Below the pieces are notes generated by a model, which was not told where the DNA came from, did not search any database, and saw only the letters and a list, made by a program, of their open reading frames with translations. Of a stretch of 64,000 nt of DNA, positions 38,241 through 48,009 are shown one piece after another; the first letter of the stretch is position 1; each line of letters opens with the position of its first letter. Origin of the DNA: an uncultured Acidobacteriaceae bacterium (GTDB lineage Bacteria; Acidobacteriota; Terriglobia; Terriglobales; Acidobacteriaceae); the NCBI GenBank assembly GCA_903849645.1, contig CAINJJ010000047.1, positions 60,327 to 124,326 of the forward strand. The letters run 5' to 3'. Position numbers and translations under genes: made by a program.

Positions 38241-40184
38241 ATGGGAATGCGATTCCTGGGATTGGCGGCAAGTCTTGCGCTGTGCAGCACGTCATTCTGT
38301 GCGGAAACGGTTACCAGGCCCAGGGTTACGCCGGTACAGGCAGAGTTGGTGTCCGACGTACACGCTCACCTTCTGAAGGCAGGCCAGGCAGTCTACGCGC
38401 GGGTTCTCGCGGACTGGCATGGGACGGATTGCTTTCTGCGCAGCGGAGCGACGATCGAGGCGCGGGTCGTCTCGGTTGTTCCTCATACCAGGACCGCCAA
38501 AGGCTCCGAGCTGAGCCTCGCGTTTACCAGAGCGCAGTGCGGTGAGCTGAAGATGAGCGAGTTTGGCTTGATGCTGTCGGCGCTGGCGTCTCCTCCGCAA
38601 AACTACGATCTCGGCGTGTTGACAGCCCCGACGCCAATGGGAACGTCGAGTCAGGGCGCGTCGGCGTCGGGCCAGGCGGCGCTACAGAATGTAAAGAGCA
38701 TGCAATTTGCGTCGAGTTTCAACCAGAAGTTGAACATGGGGAGTCTGGCCCCGCCGCTGCCGCAAATGCAGATGGGCGAGGTGGTCGGGATCAAGCATGT
38801 GAAGTTGAGTGTTGGCACCGGCCCCGAGAGCAGTTCCGTGCTCACATCGGAAGATCGAGATTTGTCGCTGGAGACTCATACCGTGCTGTTACTCGTTCCG
38901 GCGCAGGGGACCTTTCCCCGCGGACCGGCCGATCCTGGATCCACACAGCCAGCGACAGATGCATCCCGCGCCACCGCGGCTGTCCGGGTGGAGAATGCGC
39001 CGCCGCCTGCCGACGACGTGAACCTGTGCGAGCCGCCCAACTGCAGCGTGGCCCTGCCGCTGGACAACTCGACCGATACGGGAGATGCCGCGGCCACCAT
39101 TTCCATCAGCCAGTTGGGCTATGTCTCGCGCCCGCAAAGGGTGATGAGCAGCTTTGACAACGACGAGGTCCTCGCTTACCTCGCCCCCCGGCAGCTGCTC
39201 GTGGCCTTCAATCCGCACATTCTTGTGTCCCGGCATGTGTTCGGGAACTCGGGCTCAACGGTTCGGGTGATCCGCGCGGCCCTGGTGGACACCCAGACAC
39301 GCATGGTGAAGACCAGCGTGGAATGGGAGCTTCCCGACAATGGGCGCTACCTATGGCCTTTGGGGGATGACCGGATACTGGTGCATGTGGGCTCGGAGTT
39401 GCGTGTCTATGGCGAAGGTTTGAAGATTCAGAAGCGGGTTGCCCTTGGCGGGTCGCTGGCCTTTGTGCGCGTCACACCCGATGGCAGTTTCATAGCAGTC
39501 GGAGTGATCCGCGAGCGGCATTCGCCGGAACTGCATGCCGAAATGACCCAGAGCCTGGAGGGCGCACCCGAGGAAGATGTCGACATCCTGGTGCTGAATC
39601 GAAACTTCGAGTCCATCGCGGCGTCGACGGCGCGGTCCAGCCTGATGGCCCCTACACTGCTCAATGAAGGTCAGGCCAAGCTGCTGGCGCAGCCGAACAT
39701 GCGCTATCGCATCGCCTTTCAGAGCTGGGATAATCGCTCCTCGACGGTTGCCCGGTTCAACTCCAGTTGCACGCCCGAGATATCCAGTATTGCGCCAAAC
39801 CTGATCTTCCTGCTCAGTTGCGACAAGCAGACAGAGGAGCCTGAATACCGCGTACTGCGCACCAATGGGAAGCTGGCGCTGAAAGGAGTGCCGAGCCAGA
39901 GCGAGTGCGGGTATGCCGCGGCGGGCAGCGCCAACCGGGAGGCCTTTGTTGTCAAGACCGTACGGGCCAGCCGCCCGGTCCCGATGGGAGCATCGTTCAG
40001 CGAAGGCGATCTCTCCGGGGAGGAACTGCGTGTATATCGCGCTGCCGATGGGAAGCGGCTGCTCCGTGTGCTCGCCGGCGCTCCGTCCTCGAGCAGGGAT
40101 GGCTTCGCCCTGGCTCCGGACGGCTCCCAGCTGGCGGTGCTGACCCGCGACGGGATCGCAGTCTATCGCGTGGCCGTAAAGTGA
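38241..40184 (+). CDS. Large exported protein, probably beta-propeller
   Basis: A 647-aa protein with a signal peptide (MRFLGLAASLALCSTSFCA). The N-terminal third has RPRVTPVQAELVSDVHAHLLKAGQAVYARVLADWHGTDCFLRSGATIEARVV, resembling a small beta-barrel about setting or limiting exposure of surfaces. The C-terminal two thirds have repeated beta strands with DG turns (DDRILVHVGSELRVYG, VRVTPDGSFIAVG, LAPDGSQLAVLTRDGIAVYRV) as in WD40-type propellers. Conserved Cys pairs (CEPPNCS, CTPEIS...CDKQ) suggest disulphides. Start ATG 38241 or 38247. I do not recognise a named family. Confidence 0.65.
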   Translation: MGMRFLGLAASLALCSTSFCAETVTRPRVTPVQAELVSDVHAHLLKAGQAVYARVLADWHGTDCFLRSGATIEARVVSVVPHTRTAKGSELSLAFTRAQCGELKMSEFGLMLSALASPPQNYDLGVLTAPTPMGTSSQGASASGQAALQNVKSMQFASSFNQKLNMGSLAPPLPQMQMGEVVGIKHVKLSVGTGPESSSVLTSEDRDLSLETHTVLLLVPAQGTFPRGPADPGSTQPATDASRATAAVRVENAPPPADDVNLCEPPNCSVALPLDNSTDTGDAAATISISQLGYVSRPQRVMSSFDNDEVLAYLAPRQLLVAFNPHILVSRHVFGNSGSTVRVIRAALVDTQTRMVKTSVEWELPDNGRYLWPLGDDRILVHVGSELRVYGEGLKIQKRVALGGSLAFVRVTPDGSFIAVGVIRERHSPELHAEMTQSLEGAPEEDVDILVLNRNFESIAASTARSSLMAPTLLNEGQAKLLAQPNMRYRIAFQSWDNRSSTVARFNSSCTPEISSIAPNLIFLLSCDKQTEEPEYRVLRTNGKLALKGVPSQSECGYAAAGSANREAFVVKTVRASRPVPMGASFSEGDLSGEELRVYRAADGKRLLRVLAGAPSSSRDGFALAPDGSQLAVLTRDGIAVYRVAVK

Positions 40185-40265
40185 TCCCCTGGCCCGGCAG
40201 CATTCGAGCTTGTGAGGCGGCAAGTTTTGCGCCTTTTTTACTTAGATCGCGTCTATACTACTACT

Positions 40266-41270
40266 ATGCCGAAGTATTCAATCGTCGTGCCTTTTCACAA
40301 TGAAGAGGAGAACGTTACAGTCTTGTACGCGCGCCTGAAGCAGGTGATGGAGCAGGTGGGCGATAGTTTTGAACTGGTTCTGGTGGACGATGGCTCCAGC
40401 GACCGGACTTATAAGCTCCTGGAAGAGATTGCCGCCGTAGACAGCCGGGTGCTGGTCATCAAGCTGCGCCGCAACTTCGGCCAGACCTCGGCCCTGGCCG
40501 CCGGATTCGATCACGCCTCGGGCGAGTTCATCCTGGCCATGGACGGCGACCTGCAGCACGACCCCAACGAGATTCCGCAGTTCCTGGAAAAGCTGGAAGA
40601 GGGCTACGACGTCGTCTCCGGCTGGCGCAAGGAGCGCATCGACAACTTCGTCATGCGCCGCATCCCCTCCCGCTGCGCAAACTGGCTGATGGCCAAGCTC
40701 TCTGACGTTGATATCCACGACTTCGGCACCACCTACAAGGCCTATCGCCGCGAGGTCATCCAGAACATCCCGCTCTATGGCGAGATGCACCGCTTCATTC
40801 CCGCACTGGCCAGCTGGTTTGGCGCCTCCATCTGCGAGATTCCCATCAAGAATGTGCACCGCGAGCGCGGCAAGAGCCACTACGGCATCGGGCGCACCTT
40901 CCGCGTCTTCTTTGACCTGCTGACCATTCGCTTTCTGCTCAAGTACATGACCCGCCCGCTGCACTTCTTTGGCAGCTTCGGCGCGCTGGGCATGCTGGCA
41001 GGCAGCCTCATCTCCGCCCTGCTCTTCGGCATCAAGGTCTTCAACCCCCACCAGAGCGTGATGGACCAGCACGGACCGCTGTTCGTCATCGCCGGTGTGC
41101 TCATTCTGGCAGGCATTCAGTTGCTGGCCATCGGCCTGCTCGGCGAGTTGCAGGTGCGCCACTACTACACCACGCAGCACCGCGCTCCTTACGCCATTGA
41201 CCGGCTCGTGCGCCTGCGCGCCCCCGAGGAGCCAAGCCTGCTGTCGGAAGGGCCAGGCGCCAGCTTCTAA
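40266..41270 (+). CDS. GT2 family glycosyltransferase with two C-terminal membrane helices
   Basis: A 334-aa DPM1/ArnC/GtrB-like enzyme that uses a nucleotide sugar and undecaprenyl phosphate. GT-A signatures: SIVVPFHNEEENV (5-17), LVLVDDGSSDRTYKLL (37-52), FILAMDGDLQHDPNEIP (89-105) with the DxD-like DGD, and GWRKERIDNFVMR. Two transmembrane helices follow at about 237-262 and 276-300. The end is basic and cytosolic. Start ATG at 40266. It may supply lipid-linked sugar for cell envelope glycans. Confidence 0.9.
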   Translation: MPKYSIVVPFHNEEENVTVLYARLKQVMEQVGDSFELVLVDDGSSDRTYKLLEEIAAVDSRVLVIKLRRNFGQTSALAAGFDHASGEFILAMDGDLQHDPNEIPQFLEKLEEGYDVVSGWRKERIDNFVMRRIPSRCANWLMAKLSDVDIHDFGTTYKAYRREVIQNIPLYGEMHRFIPALASWFGASICEIPIKNVHRERGKSHYGIGRTFRVFFDLLTIRFLLKYMTRPLHFFGSFGALGMLAGSLISALLFGIKVFNPHQSVMDQHGPLFVIAGVLILAGIQLLAIGLLGELQVRHYYTTQHRAPYAIDRLVRLRAPEEPSLLSEGPGASF

Positions 41271-41386
41271 TCTCGCGGCATCCCTATCGAGCCCGCGTGC
41301 GCAAACAGGCCCCTCCTGATGCCGCACGCGGGCTCTTCGCTTCCCTCCCCTGCCTCCCGTTATGCTGAGAGTGGCTTGAGCCGCCC

Positions 41387-43363
41387 ATGGACTTCTACGA
41401 GAAAATTCGCACCCTGCCCACGCAGCCTGGCGTTTACCTCTACAAGAACGCCGAGGGCGAAGTCATTTATGTCGGCAAGGCCAAGAACCTCCGCGCGCGC
41501 GTCCGCTCCTATCTCCTTGAGGCCTCCCAGGCCAATGCCAAGACCGGGTCCCTCATGCGCGAGGCGGTGGACCTCGACTACATCATGGTGGCCAATGAGC
41601 AGGAGGCACTGGCGCTTGAAAACAACCTCATCAAGCAGCGCCATCCCCGCTTCAACATCCTGCTCCGCGACGACAAGACCTATCCCTACGTCAAGCTGAC
41701 CCTGGCCGACCGCTACCCCAAGGTCTTCGTGACCCGCCGCCTGCGCAAGGACGGCGCCGCCTACTACGGCCCCTACTTTCCCGGCAACCTCGCCTATCGC
41801 ATCGTCGAGCTGATCCACCGCAGCTTTCTCATTCCCAGTTGCAAGGTGGACCTGGGCCGGTATCACCCCCGCGCCTGCCTGCAGTACTACATCCACCGCT
41901 GCCTCGGCCCTTGCGTTGAGGGCTTCATCACGCCGGAGAGCTACGCCGGCGCCGTCCGCGACGCGCAGCTCTTTCTCGAAGGCCGCCACGCGGAGCTGGA
42001 GCGCACGCTCACCGCGCGCATGATGGCCGCAGCAGAGTCCGAGCAATTCGAAGCCGCCGCGCGCCTGCGCGACCAGCTCTCCACCGTCCATCAGCTGCAG
42101 GAAAAGCAGCGCATCGCCACCGCTGAAGAGGGCGACGACGCGGATGTCTTTGGCTACCACTTCGAGGCCGGATCCCTGGCCGTCAACCTCTTCCACGTAC
42201 GCGCCGGAAAGATTGTGGACCGCCGCGAGTTCTTCTGGGAAGACCTGCCCGACCTACTTGAAGCCCTGGAGCCGGATGCACCTGAAACTGCCGGTGAACG
42301 CGAAGTCCCCTTTCATGCCGGCCAGCTCTTCAGCGCGCTCCTCAAGCAGCTCTACATCGACCAGCAGTATGTACCGCGCAGCATCCTCGTCCCCGCCGAC
42401 TTCGACGACCGCGAGGCCCTGGCCGCGCTACTCTCCGCCCGCACGGGGCACCGCATTGAACTCGCCGTACCGCAGCGCGGCGAAAAGCGCTCGCTCGTTG
42501 ACCTCGCCAGCCAGAACGCCAAGCAGTCCTATACTCAGCGCTTCCGCGTGCTTGAGCCCTCGCGCAAGGCCATTCAGGAGACGCTGGCCGACCTGCTCAT
42601 GCTTCCCGAACTGCCCCGTCGCATCGAGTGTTTCGACATCTCCCACATTCAGGGCGCGGAGACCGTGGCCTCGCTGGTGGTCTGGGAAGACGGCAAGATG
42701 AACAAGCAGCTCTACCGCAAGTTCAAGGTCATGACCGTTCTTGGCGTGGACGATTTCGCCTCCATGCGCGAAGTGGTTCACCGCCGCTACCGCCGCCTGC
42801 TGGAAGAGTCCGGAGGACCGGCGGGTCAGATTGTCGGCCCGGACACTCAGCCCGCGGAGATGGGCAAAGCAGCAGTTTCTGAATCAAAGGCCTCAAGAGA
42901 GCCCAAGTCCCTTCCTTCCCTGATCCTGATCGATGGCGGCCTCGGCCAACTCCATGCCGCTGCGGACGCCCTGGAGTCGCTGGGCCTGACCTCGCAGCCG
43001 CTGGCTTCCATCGCCAAGCGCGAAGAGGTGATCTACCTCTACGGCAATGAAGACGAGCCCATTGTGCTGGACCGGCGGTCCCCCGTCCTTCATCTCATCC
43101 AGCTCATCCGAGACGAGAGCCATCGCTTTGCCGTCGGCTATCATCGCCAGCGGCGGGCCATGCGGGACCGCGACTCCGAGCTGCTGGCGATCCCCGGCGT
43201 GGGAGCGCGGACCCGCCAGCGCCTGCTTACCCACTTCGGCAGCCTGCGCGACGTGCAGCAGGCCACAGCCGAGTCCCTGGCGGCCGTCGTGCCCCGCAAG
43301 ACCGCCGAGACCATCTGGAGCCATTTCCATCCGGCGCAGCCTGAGAGCTCACCTGCCCGATAG
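41387..43363 (+). CDS. uvrC: UvrABC excinuclease subunit C
   Basis: Makes the dual incisions in nucleotide excision repair. The 658-aa product has the GIY-YIG domain (PGVYLYKNAEGEVIYVGKAKNLRAR, 14-38), a Cys-rich segment (YHPRACLQYYIHRCLGPC), the UVR motif for UvrB binding (AAESEQFEAAARLRDQL), the C-terminal endonuclease core (IECFDISHIQGAETVAS with catalytic Asp) and helix-hairpin-helix motifs (LLAIPGVGARTRQRLLTHFGSL). An insert of about 30 residues interrupts the nuclease domain around 470-500. uvrA is at 28-31 kb; uvrB is not in the window. Confidence 0.96.
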   Translation: MDFYEKIRTLPTQPGVYLYKNAEGEVIYVGKAKNLRARVRSYLLEASQANAKTGSLMREAVDLDYIMVANEQEALALENNLIKQRHPRFNILLRDDKTYPYVKLTLADRYPKVFVTRRLRKDGAAYYGPYFPGNLAYRIVELIHRSFLIPSCKVDLGRYHPRACLQYYIHRCLGPCVEGFITPESYAGAVRDAQLFLEGRHAELERTLTARMMAAAESEQFEAAARLRDQLSTVHQLQEKQRIATAEEGDDADVFGYHFEAGSLAVNLFHVRAGKIVDRREFFWEDLPDLLEALEPDAPETAGEREVPFHAGQLFSALLKQLYIDQQYVPRSILVPADFDDREALAALLSARTGHRIELAVPQRGEKRSLVDLASQNAKQSYTQRFRVLEPSRKAIQETLADLLMLPELPRRIECFDISHIQGAETVASLVVWEDGKMNKQLYRKFKVMTVLGVDDFASMREVVHRRYRRLLEESGGPAGQIVGPDTQPAEMGKAAVSESKASREPKSLPSLILIDGGLGQLHAAADALESLGLTSQPLASIAKREEVIYLYGNEDEPIVLDRRSPVLHLIQLIRDESHRFAVGYHRQRRAMRDRDSELLAIPGVGARTRQRLLTHFGSLRDVQQATAESLAAVVPRKTAETIWSHFHPAQPESSPAR

Positions 43364-43713
43364 AGCAAACCGGCTGCAACCAATCCCTTTCAATAACACT
43401 CGCAATTCCTGCTCAGGCTGAGCCTTTTTGACCACTTATACGATCTAACTCAGCGTAGATTCTTTAGTTATCCGCGGGATGTTAGCAGACCCGCAAATCG
43501 ATAACTATGAAGCAACCACAACCCACAATGCGGCCTCTATACATGCAGGGCGAATCGGTCCTGCAGAAGGGGCCGCTCGTTTGAAAGGGGCAGGGGCGCA
43601 GGGTTTTCGCGATTTCCCTCATATTGCCGGCGGCGCAGGAGAATCGCACCCAGCCGCCGGACCCTCCCCGCACTCACCTTTCCTTCCCATAACCGCACTC
43701 AGGAGAAAACTCA
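43364..43713. other. Intergenic stretch with a composite hairpin
   Basis: No convincing gene. A composite stem is visible at 43466-43506: AGTTATC / GATAACT as outer 7 bp and GCGGG / CCCGC as inner 5 bp, about 210 bp before the ferritin-like gene. It could be a 5' leader structure. Confidence 0.45.
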
Positions 43714-44172
43714 ATGTCCAACCCATCCGATACACTGCTGGAACTCGAAGCCAGCCTGAATGCCGTCATCGAGACCCTCATCGACGGCCAAAAGGGTTTC
43801 AGGAAGATCGGCGAGGAACTCAAGGACCCCACCCTCAAGCTCTATTTCCTTGAAGAGTCCCTGCGGCGCGCGGAATTTCGCGGCGACCTCGAAACCATCC
43901 TCCATCAGGAAGGCGTTCACGACATTCACGAGAGCGGCACGATGACCGCGACAGTTCTCCGCACCTGGGCCGAGATCAAGGAGACATTGGGCGGCGGCGA
44001 CAACTCCCTTCTTGAATCCGCGGAACAGGACGAGCACGCGGCGCTCGATGTCTACAAGGAAGCGTTGATGACGGAGCTCCCTTTCCCAGTGCGCGAGCTG
44101 CTGAACTCACAGGCGGCGCATATCCTTCGCTTCCACGATTACGCCAAGGCTGTCCGCCAGAGAGCCAGCTAG
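43714..44172 (+). CDS. DUF2383 / PA2169-family four-helix-bundle protein
   Basis: A 152-aa helical protein with ferritin-like layout: TLLELEASLNAVIETLIDGQKGFRKIGEELKDPTLKLYFLEESLRRAEFRGDLETILHQEG, then MTATVLRTWAEIKETLGGGDNSLLESAEQDEHAALDVYKEAL, and RELLNSQAAHILRFHDYAKA. Glu and His pairs could bind metal, but the usual ferritin ExxH sets are only partly recognisable. Often linked with general stress. Start ATG with AGGAG upstream. Confidence 0.8.
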   Translation: MSNPSDTLLELEASLNAVIETLIDGQKGFRKIGEELKDPTLKLYFLEESLRRAEFRGDLETILHQEGVHDIHESGTMTATVLRTWAEIKETLGGGDNSLLESAEQDEHAALDVYKEALMTELPFPVRELLNSQAAHILRFHDYAKAVRQRAS

Positions 44173-44183
44173 CCACGTCCAGC

Positions 44184-44231
44184 GCCCATCCTTTCACCGC
44201 TGCCGAGAAGGCAGCCGGCGAGAGGATGGGC
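44184..44231. repeat. Long hairpin downstream of the DUF2383 gene
   Basis: Outer stem GCCCATCCT / AGGATGGGC (9 bp) and inner GCTGCC / GGCAGC, 12 bp after the stop. It may be an mRNA 3' end or a REP-type element; there is no T-run. Confidence 0.5.
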
Positions 44232-44456
44232 CAGCGCGCTCACTGGCCCCGCATCGCTCAAGGTTGACTGGCCGCTCTTCCTGCGGCTTGCTCCAGGGCC
44301 GGGCTCCTACCGGCACCCACCTAGCCAGCCGCGCCCGCACGCTCTGCGATAGAATGTTTTCACTTATCATCCCGACACTCTCTGGTGTCTTTGTTTCTCC
44401 TGCAAGGCTGCCCTTCCTCCATCTGCAATCCGGTTGTTTCTACCGGAGCCTCCTCC

Positions 44457-46493
44457 GTGAGCGTCACTGCGCCCGGAAGCCTGCAGACCTCCTATCGGCC
44501 TGACATCGATGGCCTCCGCGCCATCGCCATCCTCTGCGCGGTCTTCTTTCATGCCGGCCTTCCCTTCCTGCCAGGCGGCTTCACCGGCGTCGACATCTTC
44601 TTTGTGATCTCCGGCTACCTCATTGGTGGCCACATCCTCTCGGAACTGCGCACCGGGTCCTTCAGCTTTCTGCGCTTCTACCAGCGCCGCGCCAAGCGCA
44701 TTCTGCCTGCCTTCTTTACAGTCCTCGCCTTCATCCTTCTCGTGTCGCTGCTGGTGCTCTCGCCGTTTGAGACCGCCCGCACTGCCCGTTCCGCCTTCGC
44801 CGCCACGCTCTCGGCCTCCAACATCCTGTTCTGGGCTACGGCCAACTACTTCGAGCCCCGGAGCGAGTTGAATCCGCTGCTGATGACGTGGTCGCTGGGC
44901 GTTGAAGAACAGTTCTACCTTGTGATTCCGTTGATGCTCGCGGGGCTGGCCCGTTTCCGGCGCCGTTGGCTCCTGCACACGCTGCTGGCGCTTTGCCTGC
45001 TCTCATTTCTCCTGGCCTGGAGCGAGGTTGGCCACTACCCCATGCTGGCCTTTTACATGCTCCCCGCGCGCGCCTGGGAGCTGGGCATTGGGGTCGCACT
45101 CGCCGCCGCCGAACTGCGCGCCGGGCGACCGGCCCTTTCCGACCCTCTTGTTCAGTTCATGGGCCTCGCCGGCATGGGCTCGCTGCTCGCTCCGGTCTTC
45201 CTGCTCACGGCCGACTCGCCCTTTCCAGGCCCGGCAGCGCTGCCCTCTGTGCTGGGAACCGCGCTGTTGATTGCCGCACCCGGCAGTTGGGTCAACCGCC
45301 GGCTTCTCTCCCTGCCGCCGCTGCTCTTCATCGGCAGGGTTTCCTACTCCTGGTACCTGTGGCACTGGCCTCTGCTGGCGTTTGTACGCATTCTCTTCAG
45401 CGGCGATCCACCCGCGCGCGCAAAGTTCCTGACCGCCCTTTTGTCCCTGGTCCCGGCCACGCTCGCCTACTACGGCATCGAGCAGCCTTTCCGCCTCTCC
45501 ACCCGACTCCCGGCGCCTCTGCTCTTGCGCTATGCCCTGGCAAGCCTGGCCGCCCTGGCGCTCTGCGGCGGGCTTTGGCTTTCGAACGGCCTCCCGCAGC
45601 GCTATCCCGCACTCGCCGCCATGGAGTCCAGCGAACGCACGCTCAAATCCGACTCGTGCCTTGTGGGGGACCGCGAACAGCCCGACCTGTCCCCGCCCTG
45701 TTTTGACGCATCCTCGACCAAGCCGGCGGTCGCCCTCTGGGGAGACAGTCACGCCGCGGCCCTTGCGCCCGGCCTACGCTCCCTCGCCACGGCCCAGGGA
45801 TACGCCTTCGTCGAAGTCGCCAAGAACTCGTGCACGCCTCTCAGCGGAGCAACGCACTATATTCCCCGTTTGCCCCGCCTGGGATCCGCGTGCCTGGTCT
45901 TCAATCGCAAGGCACTTGAGTTGCTCACCGCGGATCGCCGCATCCGGATCGTTGTACTGACCGCCTCCTGGGCCGCCCCATTCGATCGCACATGGGAGGA
46001 CGGCTGGCTCACCCTCGACCCTGCCCGTGAGCCATTCAGGCCCTCCGCGGAGGCCACGCGCGCCCTCTTCATCCGCTCCCTGACCGCGGCCATCACCGCT
46101 CTGCAGGCTGCCGGCAAACAGGTCATCGTGCTGGAAGACGCTCCCAACTTCGACTTCGATCCCCTCTTGAAAGTCCGCTTCGCCCACATTCCCGCCCGGC
46201 GCGCCCTGGCTCTCTGGCTTGGCGCACCGGGCACTGCCGACCCCTCCATCGCGGCTTCCGCCGCGGACCCCAACATCGCCGTATCTACCCAAGCACTGCG
46301 AGAGGCCATCGCGGCGCTCCCCGGCGTCGGGCTCGTCGCCCTCAGGCCCGCGCTCTGCCCCAGTCCCGGCCAATGCGCCTACCGCGACGGAGGCCAGCTC
46401 CTCTTTTTGGACAGCAGCCACCTCACAGCGGAAGGCGCGCGGCGCGCACTCCGCGACCTTCAACTTCCGCCTGCCAACCCGAATGCAAAATAG
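44457..46493 (+). CDS. OafA/YrhL-type O-acyltransferase with SGNH domain
   Basis: Adds acyl (commonly acetyl) groups to cell-surface glycans. The 678-aa product has about ten helices of the acyltransferase-3 domain: YRPDIDGLRAIAILCAVFFHAGLPFLPGGFTGVDIFFVISGYLIGG, with the catalytic His in VFFHAG, and FYQRRAKRILPAFF, WSLGVEEQFYLVIPL and SYSWYLWHWPLLAF. The periplasmic SGNH-like domain (from about 400) starts VALWGDSHAAALAPGL (nucleophile Ser) and ends DSSHLTAEGARRA (Asp/His). GTG 44457 is preferred, with GGAG eight bases upstream; a longer GTG start at 44385 has a less sensible N-terminus. Confidence 0.92.
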   Translation: MSVTAPGSLQTSYRPDIDGLRAIAILCAVFFHAGLPFLPGGFTGVDIFFVISGYLIGGHILSELRTGSFSFLRFYQRRAKRILPAFFTVLAFILLVSLLVLSPFETARTARSAFAATLSASNILFWATANYFEPRSELNPLLMTWSLGVEEQFYLVIPLMLAGLARFRRRWLLHTLLALCLLSFLLAWSEVGHYPMLAFYMLPARAWELGIGVALAAAELRAGRPALSDPLVQFMGLAGMGSLLAPVFLLTADSPFPGPAALPSVLGTALLIAAPGSWVNRRLLSLPPLLFIGRVSYSWYLWHWPLLAFVRILFSGDPPARAKFLTALLSLVPATLAYYGIEQPFRLSTRLPAPLLLRYALASLAALALCGGLWLSNGLPQRYPALAAMESSERTLKSDSCLVGDREQPDLSPPCFDASSTKPAVALWGDSHAAALAPGLRSLATAQGYAFVEVAKNSCTPLSGATHYIPRLPRLGSACLVFNRKALELLTADRRIRIVVLTASWAAPFDRTWEDGWLTLDPAREPFRPSAEATRALFIRSLTAAITALQAAGKQVIVLEDAPNFDFDPLLKVRFAHIPARRALALWLGAPGTADPSIAASAADPNIAVSTQALREAIAALPGVGLVALRPALCPSPGQCAYRDGGQLLFLDSSHLTAEGARRALRDLQLPPANPNAK

Positions 46494-46544
46494 GCTCTTC
46501 GCCCACGAATCCCCGCTCCCTGCGTGATACCCTCACTTCAACCC

Positions 46545-47954
46545 ATGACCCAGCGCCTCCCCGCTCAGTCCCAGCAGCCTTCCGCCGACCTTCCCCGCGT
46601 CCTTGGCGCTCCGCAAGCCATGGCTATCGTGGTCGGCACCATCATCGGCAGCGGCATCTTCCTGGTCCCCCGCGAGATGATGCAGGATGTCGGCTCCTCG
46701 GCCCTCGTCTATCTCGCCTGGATCGTCGGCGGCCTGCTCTCGCTCTTCGGCGCCATGACTTATGCCGAGCTGGGCGCCATGCTCCCCTATGCCGGCGGCG
46801 AATACGTCTACCTCCGCGGCGCTTACGGCGACACCCCCGCCTTTCTCTACATGTGGACCTGGTTTGCCGTGGCCAAGCCGGCGTCGATTGCCGCCGTCAC
46901 TGTGGGCCTGGCGCGCACCCTCGAGTTCTTTCCAGCCTTTTCGTGGCTCGGTCATCAGGCCATCGGCGGGCTGATTCCGCTCCTCTGGTCGCAGCTCTTC
47001 GCCATTGCCGTCACCTGGCTCATCACCGGGCTCAACTACCTCGGCATCAAGAAGGCAGGTGACTTCCAGCTCGTCTTCACCATCCTCAAGGCGCTGCTCA
47101 TCCTGATCGTGGCCGGTCTCTGCTTCGCCTCGGTCTCCGGCTCCTGGAGCAACTTCTCCACCTCGCTGCCCCACGCCGCGGGCGGCCTGAGCGGGTTCAT
47201 GGCCGCCCTCATCGCCACGCTCTGGGCCTACGACGGCTGGAACGACCTCACCATGGTTGCCGGCGAAGTCCGCCGACCCGAGCGCAGCCTGCCCATCGCT
47301 CTCATCGGCGGCCTGTTCGTCGTCGGCGCGCTCTTCATGGCTACCAACGCCGCCATCCAGTACATTCTGCCCGCCGCGCAGATTGCCGCCAGCGAGCGCC
47401 CCGCGGTCGCCGCGCTCACCGTGGTTGCAGGCCCTGCCGGAGCGGGCTTCGTGGCCGCCGCCATGGCTCTCTCCATCTTCGTCACCCTCAACGGAACCAT
47501 CATGTCCGGCGCGCGCATCCCCTTCGCCGCGGCCCGCGACCGGCTCTTCTTCAGGCAGTTCGCCCACATCCATCCGCGCTTCCAGTCCCCTTCGACCTCA
47601 TTGATAGTTCAGGCACTGCTGTCCACGGTTCTGCTGCTCTTCCTCAGCCAGTTCCAGCAGCATTTTGAACTGGCTGTCTTTGCCGAGTGGCTCTTCTACA
47701 TGCTCACCGCCACCACGGTCTTCGTTTACCGCCGCAAACTCCCCGGCCTTACCCGCCCTTACAGGGTCTGGGGCTACCCGGTCCTCCCTGCGATCTTTGT
47801 GCTTTGCGCCGGGGCGGTGCTGGTCTCCAGCTACCTGGGCAACCTCAAAGGGTCACTGCTCGGCACCGGGCTTATCCTGCTTGGCCTGCCGGTGCTGTGG
47901 TTTGTGCGCAAGCGCTATGGCGCGTCCACCGCAACCGAAATGAGTAGCCAATAA
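46545..47954 (+). CDS. APC-superfamily amino acid permease
   Basis: Inner-membrane amino acid transporter or exchanger, 469 aa, about 12 helices. The APC motifs are MAIVVGTIIGSGIFLVP (TM1, with the GSG substrate loop), GAMTYAELGAMLPYAGGEYVYL (TM3) and WAYDGWNDLTMVAGEVRRPERSLP (TM6). Substrate cannot be read. Start ATG 46545. It follows the acyltransferase gene by 51 bp in the same direction, but no shared function is evident. A weak hairpin follows the stop. Confidence 0.9.
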   Translation: MTQRLPAQSQQPSADLPRVLGAPQAMAIVVGTIIGSGIFLVPREMMQDVGSSALVYLAWIVGGLLSLFGAMTYAELGAMLPYAGGEYVYLRGAYGDTPAFLYMWTWFAVAKPASIAAVTVGLARTLEFFPAFSWLGHQAIGGLIPLLWSQLFAIAVTWLITGLNYLGIKKAGDFQLVFTILKALLILIVAGLCFASVSGSWSNFSTSLPHAAGGLSGFMAALIATLWAYDGWNDLTMVAGEVRRPERSLPIALIGGLFVVGALFMATNAAIQYILPAAQIAASERPAVAALTVVAGPAGAGFVAAAMALSIFVTLNGTIMSGARIPFAAARDRLFFRQFAHIHPRFQSPSTSLIVQALLSTVLLLFLSQFQQHFELAVFAEWLFYMLTATTVFVYRRKLPGLTRPYRVWGYPVLPAIFVLCAGAVLVSSYLGNLKGSLLGTGLILLGLPVLWFVRKRYGASTATEMSSQ

Positions 47955-47983
47955 AAAAGGCGCTCAACCTGTAAGCGCCCTTC
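47955..47983. terminator. Weak bidirectional terminator
   Basis: AAGGCGCT / AGCGCC(C)TT, about 6-8 bp stem with a 9-nt loop and A6 on the left side. It lies between the APC permease and the converging PIN-domain gene. Confidence 0.5.
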
Positions 47984-48009
47984 CAGATTTCGGCATCTAC
48001 CGGCACGCC